DNA of 64,000 nucleotides from Branchiostoma floridae (Eukaryota; Chordata; Leptocardii; Amphioxiformes; Branchiostomatidae), in contig NC_049991.1 in NCBI RefSeq assembly GCF_000003815.2, positions 1,531,718 through 1,595,717 on the forward strand, written 5' to 3'. The notes beneath the pieces were generated by a model. It had not been told where the DNA came from, ran no database searches, and worked only from the letters and a program-made list of their open reading frames with translations. A program made the translations under genes and the position numbers. This document shows positions 38,301-53,300 of the stretch, piece by piece (within the stretch, counting starts at the first letter, position 1; each line of letters opens with the position of its first letter).

Positions 38301-41300
38301 GTTTTTCACAGTCATCATTAATTGTAGGAATATTACCAGTTTTTTTCGTAGACTTTGCCTCAGACAATTTTGCCTTTAGGCTTAGCCCGTACCCGAGCGG
38401 CGGCGCTGTCCGGTCGCCGTATGGCTTTGAAATTTCACCCTCAGTCAGAGAGAATATTGCCGCCGCTGTATGTATTCCGAAGTTACTCTTCTGTTCAACA
38501 TCGTCGACAAAATCGCAAAAATCAGATCGCTACACACAATGTTTGTATCCCCAGGCCGCCCCACCATGAATGACCACAAAACAAAGGGAAAACAAAAGCT
38601 TGCGTGGGTGAAATGTATGTAGATGCGGGTTTTTGACACGTGGGTGTTAATAAAATTTTGTCGCCCGCTACGAACATAGCTGAATGGAAAAAAATTCTTG
38701 CTCTCTCCTCCTGATAAAAGCTCCTTGGCAGCAGTCTTCAAAGCATTTTTGCTGATCTAGCACTTTTCAAAGTTCGCTAGCTCAAGAATAGGACAAAAGA
38801 AGGCGGCATGGTTGAAAAGGAGCTTTTGATTAAATATGAAAGGAATTTGCAGGATGGTTGGATTACTAACAAATGACAATTGATTAATGCAAACAATAGA
38901 ACAGGTTTTTCTGAGATTCCTTGTGTTAAGCAAAACATGTTTTCACCTGACTTGCTCTAATATCTGCATAATTGATTTTTTGTGCAATGGCGTTGAATTT
39001 AGAGCATAGATGAACATAGCATAGCCTTCTTCTAACTATATACTTGGAGGAAGCTACAACATGGACATAATCTTTACAAATCTGGTAATGCGCATACTAT
39101 GAGTCAAGCAATCCAATTTTGCATACAAGGGTGAGTCAAGAGTGTTCATTTTATTATCAATATTATTAAGACAAGTCATCACCATTGAGCTTTAGGTATC
39201 AAAGTCACATATTGCACAATTTCATTAAAACTATAGAAAAACTAAAAGGAAAAAAATAAACGCAAAGGAAGACTTTGTCAGGGAATGCTACTTCAGAAAA
39301 AGAATAATTTTATGTTATTGTGTTTTCGACAAAAGCTATGGTTTATTCATTAGCATTCGATAATGTATCAAATATTACAAATTTCCGAAAAAAAGACTCC
39401 ATGACAAATATGCCAAGTGGAACTATTCATTGTATATAATCTAAATCATATCTAACCATTGCATATGTAAAATTGTAAACATGCAAATAAATATGGTATA
39501 TCTTTTCCTTCCTATCCCGTGATACCTTCTGCATAGCTGGTATTTTTGACATATCACTTATTCGCCTTTGATGAGGTCCTGTGGGAATCCCAGGATTGAC
39601 TGTAATATTCCCTACCATTCCTTGGGACCTTAATCTGGATCTAGTCTATGGGGTTTGTCCCATATTTTGCAAATACCCCTTGCCTACTGTAAATCTCTAA
39701 ACGTTTGCAATGGTTCTATTTTCGCAGTATTCACAAATTTCTGACACCAGAAATATAAATTTCTAGTGTATTAGTTACATGTACAGAATTGTATCAAATT
39801 GAATTTGCAACACTGCAAAAACATACTTTCCCTTCCCCACCGCGAAATAAAAACAATGCAGAAGTAAACAAATCTACAGTAACCTTCACCAATTTTAGAT
39901 GCTGATTTGAGAAGTGGAGGCAATCTAATCAAGGCTGTATGAAAAGCTTGAGAGGAAGTCCAATTTAGAGTAATGGATAAGGTGTGTACTGACCAGTATA
40001 TGGGTCAGGCAGTTTTCTAGGTCACATTGAGAACATTAGAACACTAAACCAATTGAGTTGACCAATGTGTTAGAAATTTTTATAAACCTTAAATCAAAAA
40101 GGTTTTGATCATGTTCTTTAATATGTAGTTCTAAGCATGCTTCATAGTCATATACATTGTGTTCACAGTTGTGCTTGTGCATATCCAAATATATCTTAGA
40201 TACTGTAAATTCAATTACCTTTGTGGCAGTATAGGAGAGAAAAGGTTTTTGTATTGTTTTAATTTGAAACCAAGTATTGTGTGGTACAGGTAGCGTGATA
40301 CTGTGGAAATACATATTTATTGTGTCATGAATTTGCTGTAAAGATGTTACTCCAAAACCGTAAAAAGAAAACCAAAGTTTGAAGATTTACAGTAAGACAG
40401 CCTAGCAGAGGGTTTAGCATAGTAATGACATCGTTTGCATACAGGCCGCTTAATTACCAATCAAAAATCTCATGCATTTCAATGGGCTGAGCTGACTGTG
40501 AAATAGCTCTTTTATGGTAGGATTGCTATGAAGTAATGTATGCTAATAATATCACACCGGCAGACAACGATTAGACGATATGCATTCTCTGCTATTATTC
40601 CCTTGTAAATAATCAGATTATCACAACTGAATTAAAGGTTGTAAGTTGGTAAGTAGCTGACAAGTAACACAATAGTACAGAATTAGTGACCCAATTATGA
40701 TGAACAGCATATTTTTGTTAGGAATTTCAACTATGTTTATCACCCTTTTTCTGCAGTGATGTGAATCACATTCAGGGCTCGAAATCCTTTTTTCTGCACT
40801 GGTGCAGGTAACATTGAAAATTGCCTTATTAAGATTTAGAAAATTACCTGCACCAGACAAATTTTACCTGCACCACTCTGAATCTAGGAAGTATGGATCA
40901 AACTAAAATTGTTCAGGTACCATTACTATTTTTTTCTTTTATACTTTATAGGTGGTAAAAGTCAATGCAGCTAATAACAGTCCATATACACCTTCATGAC
41001 AGGACATAAATGTATAAAACTCATGAGTACATGGACCAGTGCAGGTAGACACCAGAAATACCTGCACAGCTCCAATTTTACCTGCACTTTCAAGCCCTGA
41101 CAATGCAATAATAATAGATATGAAGGATTCTGTAGAACACGAATAAAAACAAACTGAAAGTTTACTTTGACCTTAAAAAGTACATGTAGCATTCTAATGA
41201 TGTTATAACACCAAATTGCACTGCCAATGTTGTGACCCATACTGTAATTCACTTTATCTTCACGGTACCAAATTTTCACGGTCTGAGAAAATTGAACTTG

Positions 41301-44300
41301 TTCTCGGAACTAAATGTTCACTGTCGAGGCAAGTGCAAATGAAAAAAGTCTGTGAATTATTTTTTATCGGTAATGATAAGTTCACGTTACAGTCGTCACC
41401 GTGAAAACCGTGAACATAACATTACAGTGAAAAAATCAGGAATTACAGTATCTGGTATGAGGGTGGATATACTAATGCAGTAAACTAATAGTATGTAACA
41501 TAATAAGTCCTGTACACCTTGCTGAAAATGTTTCTGTCAGTGAAGCTACTTTGTGTCATTCTTCTATGTATTAGAGGGTTATTTGACTGATTTGTCTGTT
41601 TGTTAGTTATAGTATGTATAGCGCTCAAAGCCATTCTAGCATCATTTTTCACCATAGTTGTATACGTGACCAAGAACATGCAAGTGCACTAGTTTGCCTT
41701 ATATTGATGAAGTAGACTCCATTTCACTAAGTAAGCAAACCTCATTGTTTTCCCTTACTATTGTTTTGGGTGGTGAAAATGATTTAACTTACTGAATTGC
41801 ATGGGGGTAAAATTAGAAAACTGTAAATGCAGAATTTTTCACGGTGGTTTCATGTTCGCCGTTTTCGCATTGCAAATTAACTGAGAACTTATAACCGCTA
41901 CGAACATTTTTTTTCATGGCAGTAAAAGGCTACAGTACATGGTGCTACTGTGAACTTAAAACCGCTGCAAACAGTCCTTTTTCCCGCTACTGCAAAATTA
42001 AATCCCCACAAAGTTAAATACATTTATAGTACTTATAGTAATTATTAAGATTGCTGACTTTAAATTTGTCTCATATTCTCAAGTTTACAAGATGAAAACC
42101 ATTTTATTTTTGCATTTAGCAGAAAAGAATAATGACATAGATGACCAGAGTGTTGAAATTTCCCCAAATAGTGAAATACTTCAGAGTATCCCTATCCCTA
42201 CAGACTGCCACTAATCATTACCTGCATGGTTGAGTCCTCAGTAGGGGGGAAGTTAATTTAACAGGACTGATGGCGCATAACTATACCACCTATCTGATTT
42301 GTAACAGTGCTATGCTTCTTTTATATTTGAATAGATGGGTGGATTCACACAGATCCTATGCATTGTTAGGAAAAATACTGTGACTAAAATGCAAGAAAGA
42401 TACAGTCTGTACTTCCTGTACACTAGTGGCGCTTTCTTCATACAAATGTACCTGAACAGTTTTATATGCCTTTTAATACACATTAATATGATGTACCCCA
42501 GGGCTACTTCCTATGTCCTAAGCTGAATTACAAATGTATGCCCAAGGTATGAAATATGGTCACATGGACCTTTTTGTTAGCCCACATTACTGATGAATTT
42601 GAGGGCATAATATGATTTGCATTTCCCTTGAGCTATGATTAATAATTATATCAAAGCCATATTGCTTTTGCTGTATATGAGCAAAACCTTGCATGATATT
42701 TTGATTTATGTGTGTAAATGTATAGATAAAATGAGATTATCCAGTGAAATTAGAAAATAGAAAATTTGCCATATTTTTTCCTTTCTGTTTAAACGGTTAT
42801 TTTCGTCTCTACTTTTTTTCAGACAAAAGTGGAGAATTGCTTGTACTTTTTCCCCAGCTCTCAACAATACATTTCTTAATTTTTTTTGTACATGTACCTA
42901 CAATTTTTATTGACTGGCTGAAGAAAACGTGACATTTGTAATACAGTATTACTTGTTTTATGGTCATATAAACAATATATGAACAAGGCACCTCAATCTT
43001 GATGTGCAAAAAGTTCCGAGATACAAAATACATTCAGCATTTGTAATTCTTTCCCCCACTTTACCAAAGTGTATGCAAAGCTGTAGTCTCCCATCAGATA
43101 CTGTATACATGTATGCATGCCAGTAGAAGTGAAGTATCACTAGGCATGTATAGTCTACATGACCCGCCCTGTGGCTAGTTTGTAATCCCCATTCTTGGCT
43201 CGGTAAAGATAACCCCACCTGCAGTTTGTCCCTAACATTATCTCCGTCTTCACTAAGGAACATCTGTCAAATGAATATGCATTCTGCACACAGTTCAAAG
43301 TATGCATTCTCAATGGCGATTAAGTAAATCCCACCTGGAGGTGATAGCATCTATTGGGCTATCTAAAGTTCATGGTATGTCAAGGACCTGTGTGTATGTT
43401 GAGTCCCAAACTTCTTAGGAATTCAGAGAGGGATTTAGATTATTTATTCCACCAATGGTGTGAAGTGTAGGCCACTTAAGGAAAGGGTGACTGTTGTGGG
43501 AGTGTCATGGGCTTGGGTTCAAGTCTAGACTTGTTGGCAGATTCCTTAATATACTTACAAAATGCTTTCGCTTATGGTAACATTTACAGTGCTGGAAAGA
43601 AGTAGAATTGGCATTTCAATGCCTTCTGTGGCATTTCGGAAGGGACGTAAAACGGGGTCCCGTGTTCGAGGAGGTGCATCAAGCACGTAGATCAGCCTCA
43701 TTGCTAAAAAATTGGGTACCTACTAGCTGCTAATAATACACCAGATGTATTATTATTATTATATAAATTGTGTCTTTTTTAAAAATGTTTGATTTACTAT
43801 GGAACTAGGCCAAACAGTGATTGTTAATTCTGGAATTGCTGCAGTGACTTTTGAATTCAATTAAGTAGACTATGCAAGGAATGTGGTCTCTTGAGACACT
43901 TACTTAAAGGTCAAGATTGGAACTTGATAAGCTTTTTTGGACCTGGTTCTTGTGTTTGGGACTTGAGCTTGCCAGGTGTAGTACTGTACCTACCTACCTA
44001 CTGTAAGTGCATTTAAGTTCGCGGGGATTTAATTTCGCGGCAGCGGAAAAGGGACTTTTCGCGGTGGTTTTAAATTTACGGTAGCACCATGCACTGTAGT
44101 CTCTTACTGCCATGGAAGAATGTTCGCAGTGGTTTTAAGTTTGCGGTGAAGTGTACACCACGAAAACCACGAACATTAAAACACCGCGAACATTTCTGCA
44201 TTTACTGTATGTAGATAGCTCTTGAAAACCTCAGCATCTTTGAAAGGCATAATAATGTGCTTTTGATTATCGGACTGACACTAGCAAAAAACCTGCCGAC

Positions 44301-47300
44301 CCTAACCTTTTTATGGGGTCGACCCATAAAATTTGAAGGGACATAAAATCTTCAATCTGACACCTAGGTGATTAAAATGTTATAGAACCATTTTCAAATA
44401 GAAGGGTTCCCATAAAAAAATGATATAAAGCGGATTCGAGTCTGTTATAGAAATAGTATACTGAAAATGACAGCATATACATTTTACATTGTTAAACTGA
44501 TTTTTTGGATCTCTAATATTTAGTTGAAGTGAAAAAAGGAGACGTATTATCCAAGTTTTTTAAGGATGTTACAATTGGAACCAGCATGAATTTTCTATGC
44601 CTGAAGGACCAGTGCAATCCTCTAAGACTGAAGATAGCGCTTGGAAAATAGATACTGTAAATTCAGAAACTTTCGCGGTTTAATGTTTGCTGTTTTCGCG
44701 GCAGCCGCTTCACCGCGAACTTAAAACCACCAGAACATTTTTCCATGGCACTAAGAGACTATAGTGCATGGTGCTAGCGCAAACCAAAAACGACCGCAAA
44801 CAGTCCTTTTTCCTGCTACCGTGAAATTAAATCCCTGCAAACTTAGATGCATTTACAGTAGATGGCAGTCAGGAAAAGATACCATCTCCTCCCCCTCTAT
44901 CTGCTTGGAGATAAGCATACATGTACACTTCTATAATCAGTTCCTCGTAGATGTGAATGGGATACATGACATGAACATATGGAGATATGGACTGTTCTTG
45001 TGTGGTCCATAGTTTAGGTATAGGAGTAGACTTCCATCTCTGTGATAAAGGCACATATCCCAAGTATGCTGGCTCAAATACAGCTGGCAGAGTCTGGAAC
45101 ATCGATCAGATCAGAGCCTGCCACATTAGAACGTTACTTTTATCTCTTGGCCCATTCCCAGAGTTTCCAGATAGAATGTATTGACTCCAGTTGGTACCAT
45201 GAAAAAATTAATTTGTTGGAATTTCAGACATTTTAACTAGTATACATGTGTTGGGAATAAAATCCCTGAACACCAAAATGGCAGAGGTACTAGTTATTTG
45301 TTTTGTTAACCTTCTATTTCCAATACCTGTATGTCTCATGTTTGTAGTTTATGGCAAAATGTAGGTTAACAATTTTACAGCAACCTTGTTTTCCTCCAAG
45401 ATCAGTCTTCTCTAGTTTAACCTTTAGCAAACTGAAATAGCTATTTGTCAATAATGGTTATATGTTAAATATTAGATTTATCTGGCATATTACTTTCAGC
45501 CAGTAGGTACCCAATATTTGAGTTATGAGGCTGACGACTTTATATGCTCGAGTCACCTGCTCGAACACGGACCCCCGTTTTATTAAGCAGTTGAAAGACG
45601 GTTAAAACACATGCCCATAGCCAGGGGGGGTTCGGGGGGTTCGGAAGATCAAAGGTCCGCTTTTTCACGCTCGAAGGTCCACTTTTTCATGTCAAGATTT
45701 TTTTCCAAAGGTATGACTGATTTGCATTTTTCACTGATAGACATTTCATTCAATCTTAGTGAGTCTATTAGCAAAATTTGCCTCGGAAAAAAATGCAGGA
45801 AATGGCTTTTCAGAGGGTCCACATTTCAAAATTCCCCCGGACCATTGCAAAGCCTTACGCCTTTGGTATCGGACATGGTGAAAATATGTTGGGGGAGTCA
45901 GCCTCAAAGACGTATGCCAAAAGTCTTGTGTATTTCAATAGAAATTCCATTAAACTTAGCCAGCAAATTTTGCTTCGGGGGAGCATGCCCCCGGACCCCC
46001 TAGACAGCTCACGCCTTCAGCGCTCGATGGTCCCACAAGTATTAAAAAGAACCCCCCCCCCCAACCCAAATCCTGGCTACGGGCATGAAACAGCTTCTTG
46101 AAAATCTCTTAATGTTGTTGGTATAAATTATTGACAGCCTGAGCCCCAGGGAACCAGTATCCACTCTTGTTGTTCTTGACTGTTTGGTGAGTAAGTGAGC
46201 CAGAGTGTCAGTTGTTAGTCTTGTTATAGGACTACACATGACCTCCCTTGACCCTGTTGCTATGGGGAGGGAACAAGTTTGGGGAACAGCAGGACCAAAG
46301 CAGAACCATGCCTAATGAAATCACCTCCTCTTGTTGTCACAGTTAATTGATTGTTGTTGTAGCCATATAGGCTTGATAGAAAAGCTCTCATAGTGTGCAA
46401 TAAAAACATGTTTAAGTAATGGTATATTTCTTGAAGTGAATGAAGTAGATCTTTTAGGCAGCTTTTGATCACTGTTAAGATACAATTTGAAGCAGTAGAT
46501 GTATGTTTTATGAATTACGGCTTTCTTAAGGCACTTAAGTCTTAAATTTGAGTTTTAAGGGATGATTTCCAGAGATCATGAGGTCAATTTTCGACCCAAA
46601 GCCTACATAGCTTAGGCCACAAGTTGACAGTGATTACACATTGCAAAGGATATTTATAAGGTCAACCATGTATTATGTAACATTGCCCCATTTGCAGTTG
46701 TTTGTGATATGATATGTTACACCTGCCTGTATCTTTTTTGGAGGGTAGTCCAGGCGTTATAAGAATATTGCTGCTGTATAGATAATAATGCGACTGCAGC
46801 CAAGTCCATATTATCTGCAGAACTAGGATACTCTCCTCAAGAGTTGAGCCCGTTTTAATTTCCCATGCAAATAATTTACAGTATGCATTGTGCTTGAATG
46901 TGTTAGATATGCATTCTTTATCAACCACAATCACAGAACTGCTAGTGCTGGTTGTAACCTAAATGTGTGTATGACTATGACCGTTTTCCTACTGTTTTCT
47001 ATAACTGTGTTACTTTTTGCTTTGCAGGGATTGACTACAAAACTACAACCATTCTTCTTGATGGAAAGAGAGTCAAGTTACAGCTCTGGTAAGAAAGAAA
47101 CTTTACTTCAGGATAAGATATGTATATTTTTGCAACTATGAAAATTACACATCATGGAAAATCACTCATCATAATAAGAATCAGAATTGAACTTTGAGTT
47201 TGATTTTTCATGAGTGAAAATGGGGTGAGGAAATATGCAAATTACTTTCAAAAGCCCCCATAAAAGAAACATGTTGCAATTCAAACGGCATGGCAACAAA

Positions 47301-50300
47301 ATGACAGTGGGCTATCCTACCATTATTGTATTTATACCCCTCAATTTCCATCATTAATAATAGATCCACAAGAAGTGCTTCTAAATTGCTTTCTTGCAAT
47401 AGTAGTTTCCAGTCGATTTTAACGTCCCTAATTTATCTATGCTGTAGTGTACAAGGACCCTTGACTGTATTTTCTGTCCAGTTCTTATTGGTTAACCATC
47501 GTGTGATAAATTTACAAAATGGTCTACCCAATTTCAAGTCTCTTCTGAATTACTCGTGGCAATTTCTATTATCATGAATAAGACTGGCATTGCTGTGGCA
47601 TAATTTTAGGGTGTTTGCCCAGAATCCATATGTCATTGGTTTGAGTCCTCTAACATGCCCCAACATTGTGCCCTTGGGGAAGGTACTGTAAATGCAGAAA
47701 TGTTCGCGGTGGATTAATGTTCGCGGTTTTCGCGGTGACGGCTTCACCGCAAATTTAAAACCACCGCGAACGTTTTTCTATAATGGTATTAGATTGCAGT
47801 CTATGGCGTTACCGCAAACTTAAATCCACTGCGAAAAGTCCTTTTTCCCTCTACCGCAAAATTAAATCCCTGCGAAATTAAATGCATTTACAGTACTTGG
47901 TCATCCCTCATATGGGATGTTTAATGGAGGACTGGAGAGCCACACCTTGAGCATGTAAAAGTGGGGTTTTATCGGCTGTGTTCTAGCATTGGTATAGGAA
48001 GGCGGAGCCCATACATTGTACCTCTCCTCCCACCACCTTTTACCTCCCCAACCGAAGTCAGGTGCCCACTTTTAAATTGACCTTCCCAATGGCACAAGAT
48101 CATCAGTTGCATGACAGGATTCTAACCAAGGACCTCTGGGTTCTGGGCCAGTCATCCTACAATCACACCACATGACTGACCTTTCTTTTCTAATTCTACA
48201 CAAATTATAATGTTGCTTTGTGTGAAATCAAACAATCATTTAAAAGTTTAACACTTAATGTAGTCAAATTCACCTGTATCTTACTTATTTTTTAATCAGC
48301 TTAAAAATGGATGAATGTGATACACGTACCGTGACTTATTTGAGGTTCATATAATGGATACTACCACTACTATTACAGTTAACATTTTTATAATTTTTTA
48401 AAATTGAATGAGCAAAAGTACAGTATTTATTACAATGTAAGTACAAGTCTCTGTTGCTGCCCTCTGGTATTCCGAACCCGAAGCAGCTCCCCAAGGAGAG
48501 AGCAAGGTCACCTTGGCCTTGATAGCCTGTGCAGTAATCCTTCATTAAGGAGTAAATCAATCAAATTAAGTCCTGGCCATGTCCAATAAGCCCTGGCTGA
48601 AAGGCAGGGTCTATAATAACATTCTCCATGGAGTTAGCATCTGATTTGTGCTATTCTCCATGGAGTATCTACCTTTTGTTACAAGGTGTGTCCATTTGTA
48701 TGCTGCGCTTCCTGCAATTTATCAATTAATCTTCCAAGGGATTATCTAAAAGAAGGAAAACCTTGTTTCAGGAGATGATATTGCCATTTGATTCAAATAA
48801 ATATTTTATTTTCATTATATCATAATTTGTTGTAATCCTTTTATACACATTCACCAATACAATGACGTATATTTAGTTGAATATGATTAAAAAAAACAAA
48901 GGGAACTATGTGAAATGCACTTTCCTGTCATATCAGACATTTTTTGGTGGATAAAGAACATTTTCTCTTCTTGTAGTTTAAAGTGTGACACAGACACAAG
49001 ATTGATTATTTTAAAGGCTAAATATGCCAATTCTTGAAACTTTGACCTTTCTCAAACATTGATTGCTTAGTGTTAGACTATATACTATGTACACCTTCAA
49101 GGTAACTAATATAAAAGTCATGCATTTTTACTTCAGAAATACAAACATTTGTTAACAGCAAATGCTTCTTGTTACAGGGATGCGTCAGGCCAGGGAAGAT
49201 TCTGCACCATCTTTAGATCCTACTCAAGAGGAGCACAGGTAGGGAAATATTTTTGTTTTGGTCATGTTGACTGGACTATTATAATATATGGATTTCAATA
49301 GCATGCACATCTTCACCTGTTTTTGACCATACTGTACATCATGCAACATGGTTGCAAATTATATGCCAGGGAGTTAAAAAAAAGGAAATCGAACAGTAAT
49401 TCATAGAATTCCAAAGTCAATCCTTCAAAGAAGGTGTGAAATGACAAAAAGGAAGAATGTATTGTGTGGTTTATAATGTTCTGTGTGTCATGTCATTCGC
49501 TCAACCTTCCTAACCACATGCATTTCATAAAAATGACAGTGTTTTTGTCCAACCTTTTCTTTGTACACTCGCATCAGTTTTTTTTTAGTTCCTAGAAGAT
49601 GTCATCCATATAATCGTATTAGCATAGCGTAGGGAAAGAACAGATAGGAGGCTGTTGCAAAAATTGGACCCAAATCTCCACTAGAAGGCAGCTTCTCAAT
49701 CTGTATTATGTTTGCTGTTTTGCATCCTCCAGCATGTGTTTTAAAAGCCAATTCCTAACAGATCAGAATAATGAATAGGTAAGTAGATAAGGTCTCATTG
49801 ACTCAACCAAATGCACTGGCATTTGAAATAACAAAATATTCAAACTGATAGTTTCATTCTTCCTTTTTGATAGTAACAAAAGTGCCATTTTATACCTACC
49901 GTTATACGTACATGGATATTTTTATTGGCTATAATGCCTGTTTCCTGTCATTACTGTCACAGTGCTAGTATATGTTGATTACTACCATCCTTGCAAAGGC
50001 ATGCCTTCAGTCTCCCCTATGTACCATCCCACATTATAAATGACCCTAGGGGGCCGCATTGTAACGAAATGGACCTGCCATTAAGCCACCTGTTCACCCA
50101 TGTGTTCATAAAACTCGTAAAACACGCAGGTAGAATGGCACTTGGGCGGCATGGCTTCTTAATTGCCTTTTTGTCAAGGTTAAGCAAACGGTGGGCGGAG
50201 AACGCCTGGAGGACTTAAGAATGCATTTAAGAGATCGTGCGATGCTCGAATGGGATGTCTTTTACAGCTTAATTGGACAGGGTTTGAGTGACCTTCATGA

Positions 50301-53300
50301 CTTTCTATTCAGTCGGAGCAGAGTTGTTGTCTCACAGCGGGAATGGCAGATGGCTCATTTGCATTCCGTGTGTGTGTGTGTGTGAGAGTGTTGGCAGGCC
50401 TAAGCAGAGAGTAGTGACCGTGGATGGCAGCTGCACAAGGACAGATAACATACAGCCAGCTCAGGCCTGGCAGTATGGAGATAGGCTTAGTATCATTAGA
50501 AGTCACCCTGAGTCGCTTTAACCATAAGTCTGTGCTACACTTGAAAGTGACATAGTAATTGCCAAGTTGACGGCACTTGGAGAAAATGCAAGCCAGCATA
50601 GTTTTTTTCCTCATTAGCCCCATCTTAAAACAGTGGTGCAATAGTTTTGAATATCCCTTCTTCAGGATACCAGCCAAAAATTAAATCCTCAAAATCTAAA
50701 ATTGCATTACAGTAAGACTTTGGCTTGTTGCAAATTCTTTGGGTCGAAGAAACAAGTGTTTTTCCAACATACAGATGTTATGCCTAGAGTAAGAAATCAC
50801 AGCATCAATTCAGCACCAAGGACAGGTGCCATATGATTCAGATTGTGCAAAATGGGTATTACATGTACATTGATGTGCCAATTATTTGAATTGAACTGTA
50901 ATTTGTAATTTTGTTTTTTGAATCTATAGTACTTGATATCCACTCTTTTTTTGAAAAGTGAAGAAAACTCTACAGCGGTTTTATGCGGTGTGTTAGAAGA
51001 CGGTGTAGGAACATGTTTTATAGTCATGACCCCCACAGTGCCACCTGTAAGTGTATGGATCTAAAGGCAGTGCAGTATGACGGACAGCCTGTCTGCTTTA
51101 TGGGCACTAGAACTGCAGGATTGATGGTGATGGGATCGTTCCCTGTCGCCGTCTTTCTTGTGAGGAAAGTGCTTACAGCGTGGAATCCATTGGTAACAGC
51201 CTCGTGTTTATCAGTCACTGCCTCGTCATGGATTGAAGGAGTCAATTTCTCGCAAGTCACCGAACTCCAGTCGTACCGACAAATATTTACGGTCATAGAG
51301 AATTTCAGTATAAAACGCCAAGGCCAGAAACCAGGGTGTTGACTATTCTGACAGCTAACTTCGAACAGGGTTGGACAAGTTTCCGAAAATAATTTCATCA
51401 GGTTGGTAGATCATAGGACATATTAGGAATTTTCTTTTACACAACCATTTTTTCTCACCTGCTGACATTACGATGTCTGTCAGACATCTTCCTCAGAGCT
51501 CCTAACTGGAGTTCTGCTTCTCGCCGCTATATGTAGCCGATGTAGGTGGCGCTTTTGTAGGGTTGGAAAAGGTTTCTAAAATTCACTTGTCCTATCGAGC
51601 AAGTACATAAAAGATTTACTTGCCTGCACCAACTTTTCACTTGCCCAAAATTTGTATAACATATTTGTATCTATTTTCACCTCTAGCAATGGAATGCTTT
51701 TAGTATTGACTCTGTTTTGCTGTCTTAACCAATGCTGGATGCCATGACTGTAGAAAGAATAAAAAAAGTGTATGAAAATCTCACTGAATGAAAAAATCGC
51801 TCTTGCCTGGTAGGACAAGTGCTTGCCCAATCTGCACTTTCATTTGCCCAGGTGACAATAGCACTATTGGACTTGCTCAACCCTGTCAAATAGTTTTGTA
51901 TCCCAAATCATCAAAAAAGATTCCTGAATTTTTATAGCTTGATTGATGAGTGTCAGGCTCCTCTCGAAGTGCAGCAAGATGATATTGTCTGACCTCTATT
52001 ACGGACATCCTATTGCAGCGCAGGTAATTGTTGATCCATGATGCCATTGGACATCCCCAGTAATAGATGCTCCCCCACAAACGACCATTTGGAACTGGCC
52101 CAAGAGTTGATCAAACGGAAAAAGCATGCTCAAAAACAAATCACTGTCCAAATGCGTCAACTTCAGTCAGTTTAACTGCATGTGAAAGGCCGTACTGTCT
52201 CAGATTTGGACAATTCCAGTCTGAGTGCAAGTCCTGAAATGGTTATCCCTGTGCTAGAGAAATGGGGTGACCTTTTGAGTTTGGAGAAGCCTTAACTCCT
52301 GTTTGGCTATTAGCAGCAACATTGGTTCTGAATCTGCGAATCACTCATAAGAGGCTCAATATTTATCTTTTTTGATTGCCCTTAAATGCACTACGAGATC
52401 TCAAAGTAAAGAAAGTCGTTGACTTGGTTGTAATGTGAGAAATTCCAGGAAAATTGATTTGGGTGGATCCTTGAATCTTTGTCAAATTTTCCAGGCCATG
52501 GCCAACATGAATAGGAATATATTCTTTATGTGTGAGCAGATTTAGTTTAAACTAATATATAGATGCCCATCTGCCTAAAGGCGTCCCTGGATGTTAACAG
52601 TGTCGTGTGTTTAATACATGATGTATCCATAAGAGTGGCAAGGGCAACTTGCAGTTTCTAAGGAGGGTGAAAAAATTTGTTTCACTTGAGTGAGTGTGGC
52701 ATAAGAAAGTAATTTGTCTCTGAACTACATGCTATTACATTAAAGACCCCCTGCAGGCAGTGATATTTAAACGCAATGGTGCACAACATTAGACAGGATT
52801 GCATACTAAAGCAAGACAGACAGCCTTAAGTATGAGGCATATTTCAGGGCTTTTAAAGTTTCCACTATGGCAAGTGATAGACATGTACTACACCAATACT
52901 TTTTTTAAGGATATCTTCATAAAGAAAGATTCATTTTCTTGTGATGATGTATTTTGCAGTAGTAGAGAAAAAAGGTTTTTACTTTGTTTTAGATTCCTAG
53001 TCAAAGCAATGGTCTAGTGCAGTATTTGCAGTTCATAGCAAAAGGAAACAAAAGTAAAATCACTACAACATTTGAAGATTTGCACTAGCTAAAACTACAC
53101 TTAGAGTTAGTTACATAAGCAGGATACAGATTTACAAAATGGTAATAACACGCTGTATCTATGTGTCTTTAAAGCTGTTGTATTACACTCAATGGCAGGT
53201 GACCTAAATATATACATGTAAGCATACAATAACGTGTACATTTCTTATTTACATAGCACCCCCCTGGGCTCGCAAATGTGTAGTTAAAATGCATTAGGCC

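Noticed and set aside
38276-38573. Overlapping 72- and 97-residue frames as a transposase remnant
   Set aside because: No transposase motif is visible and the two frames overlap in different phases.
45611-46101. 130- and 107-residue frames as a gene
   Set aside because: They lie inside a MITE-like element, overlap in different frames and begin in its G-rich terminus.
50309-51398. Open frames of 119-124 residues on opposite strands
   Set aside because: They overlap or neighbour each other on both strands, show no domain, and part of the area belongs to a dispersed repeat.
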